Shown: positions 6,652 through 7,359 of the stretch, piece by piece
Numbering within the stretch: the stretch's first letter is position 1
Layout: each line of letters begins with the position of its first letter
Source of the DNA: Balneolales bacterium
GTDB taxonomy: Bacteria > Bacteroidota > Rhodothermia > Balneolales > Natronogracilivirgulaceae
Reading direction: 5' to 3'
Length of the DNA stretch: 7,359 nt
Assembly (NCBI GenBank): GCA_007133875.1
Contig: SLLW01000300.1
Location: forward strand, 1 to 7,359
The notes under the pieces: generated by a model
Database searches by the model: none
Told to the model about the DNA's origin: nothing
What the model saw: only the letters and a program-made list of their open reading frames with translations
Position numbers and translations under genes: made by a program

Positions 6652-7359
6652 TCAATGATTTGGGGTAAGTACTTCAACAAGTTGTGAAAAATGGCGAAAT
6701 GTGAAATCAGCGAGGTTATCGTCCGGTACCGGTCCGTTCTGATGATACCAGGCGGTCCGCCAGCCGCTTGCGGATCCACCGACAATATCAGACGGATACG
6801 AATCTCCGACATACAATAATTGTCCGGGTTCGTACCCCGCCTTTTTTGCAGAAAATTCAAAGATACGGGGATCCGGTTTGAGATACCCGGCCTGTTCGGA
6901 AATAATCAGATGTTTGGAATATCGGTGCAGGGAAAAATATTCGAATTTCTTTTGCTGGGTGTCGGTAAATCCGTTGGTCATCACCCCAACCGGATAGGAT
7001 TTCGTGAGGGCCAGAAACGCTGTGCGTGCATCGGCAATCCACTCCCAGTGACGCTGATAACACTCCATATACACATCATCGATCTCACGCCAATCAGGCA
7101 TTTCTACCTGCAGCTCCCGGAACGTATCTTCAATCCGGTGACGTTTAAGAGTAGACTGGTCAATCTCGCCATTCCGGTATGCGGTCCAAAGCCGGTTGTT
7201 GACACCGGCATAAACCGAGGTGAGCTGCCCGGGTTCGACAACAGCCTGGAGTTCGGGGTAGAATGTCCAGATATCCACCATTGCACGCTCCTGAGCGGTT
7301 TTGTGATCGATCAAGGTATCATCCAGATCAAAATAGATAAATGCGACGCCGGAGAAATC
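6652..7359 (-). CDS. HAD-superfamily phosphatase, YjjG nucleotidase-like (5' partial)
   Basis: A haloacid dehalogenase-like hydrolase of subfamily IA, most like the YjjG / N-acylneuraminate-9-phosphatase group, which dephosphorylates nucleoside monophosphates or sugar phosphates in the cytosol. Read from the window edge, 235 residues are visible. No start codon occurs before motif I, so the start is just beyond the right edge; the TTG at 7314 lies after the catalytic motif and cannot be the start. Motif I is FDLDDT (nucleophile Asp11, acid/base Asp13). A helical cap follows (NNRLWTAYRNGEID... typical of YjjG). Motif II is VMTNGFTD (Thr128), motif III the Lys of YLKPDPRIF (Lys161), and motif IV GDSYPSDI (Asp186, Asp191). 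All catalytic residues are present. The short gap to purL suggests one operon, which fits a nucleotide-related role, but the substrate cannot be read from the sequence. Confidence 0.9.
   Translation of the reverse strand, partial: DFSGVAFIYFDLDDTLIDHKTAQERAMVDIWTFYPELQAVVEPGQLTSVYAGVNNRLWTAYRNGEIDQSTLKRHRIEDTFRELQVEMPDWREIDDVYMECYQRHWEWIADARTAFLALTKSYPVGVMTNGFTDTQQKKFEYFSLHRYSKHLIISEQAGYLKPDPRIFEFSAKKAGYEPGQLLYVGDSYPSDIVGGSASGWRTAWYHQNGPVPDDNLADFTFRHFSQLVEVLTPNH

Noticed and set aside
7312..7314. TTG as the start of the HAD phosphatase
   Set aside because: The essential motif I (DLDDT) is encoded upstream in the same frame, reaching to the window edge.

Overview
The window is a chromosomal segment from a member of the Bacteroidota/Rhodothermota/Balneolota group, with Balneolota-like marine or saline bacteria as my best guess. 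Three things point there. The first gene ends in a textbook type IX secretion (Por) C-terminal sorting domain with an NYPNPFNP motif, and that system is restricted to this supergroup. Starts lack strong Shine-Dalgarno sequences. The one recognisable tRNA promoter fits a Bacteroidota-style TTG / TAnnTT layout at least as well as an E. coli one. The exact genus is inference.

Layout. (1) Bases 1-2304, + strand: the C-terminal 767 residues of a large secreted surface protein. In order it has a beta-sandwich-like region, an unusual Gly/Ala-rich hydrophobic segment, a von Willebrand factor type D domain with its Cys-containing tail, a prealbumin/SpaA-like beta domain, and the type IX sorting domain. 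Its start lies before the window. (2) Bases 2305-2890: a non-protein-coding stretch with a possible three-way-junction structure just after the surface-protein stop, then an initiator tRNA-fMet on the minus strand with its own strong terminator and an upstream promoter that overlaps a 25-base near-palindrome. (3) Bases 2915-4282, + strand: lat, L-lysine 6-aminotransferase. (4) Bases 4325-4360: a 13-bp hairpin with A and T tracts on either side, serving as a bidirectional terminator between convergent genes. (5) Bases 4386-6635, minus strand: purL, the complete synthetase subunit of FGAM synthase. (6) Bases 6652-7359, minus strand: a HAD-superfamily phosphatase of the YjjG nucleotidase type, running off the right edge. 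Its stop is 16 bases before the purL start, so the two probably form one transcript.

How they work together. PurL and the HAD phosphatase are plausibly linked through nucleotide metabolism (purine synthesis next to a nucleotidase-type phosphatase). Lat is a stand-alone lysine catabolism or piperideine-6-carboxylate enzyme with no pathway partner in view. The surface protein is unrelated to its neighbours and is visibly richer in A+T (sampled 60-base lines: 21 and 25 G+C at 61-120 and 1681-1740, against 36 and 36 at 5161-5220 and 6001-6060). I see no transposase, CRISPR array, phage gene, defence system or attachment-site duplication. Most of the window is ordinary. The best leads are the internal hydrophobic segment in a type IX cargo protein, the palindrome in the tRNA/lat intergenic region, and the folded element after the surface-protein stop.
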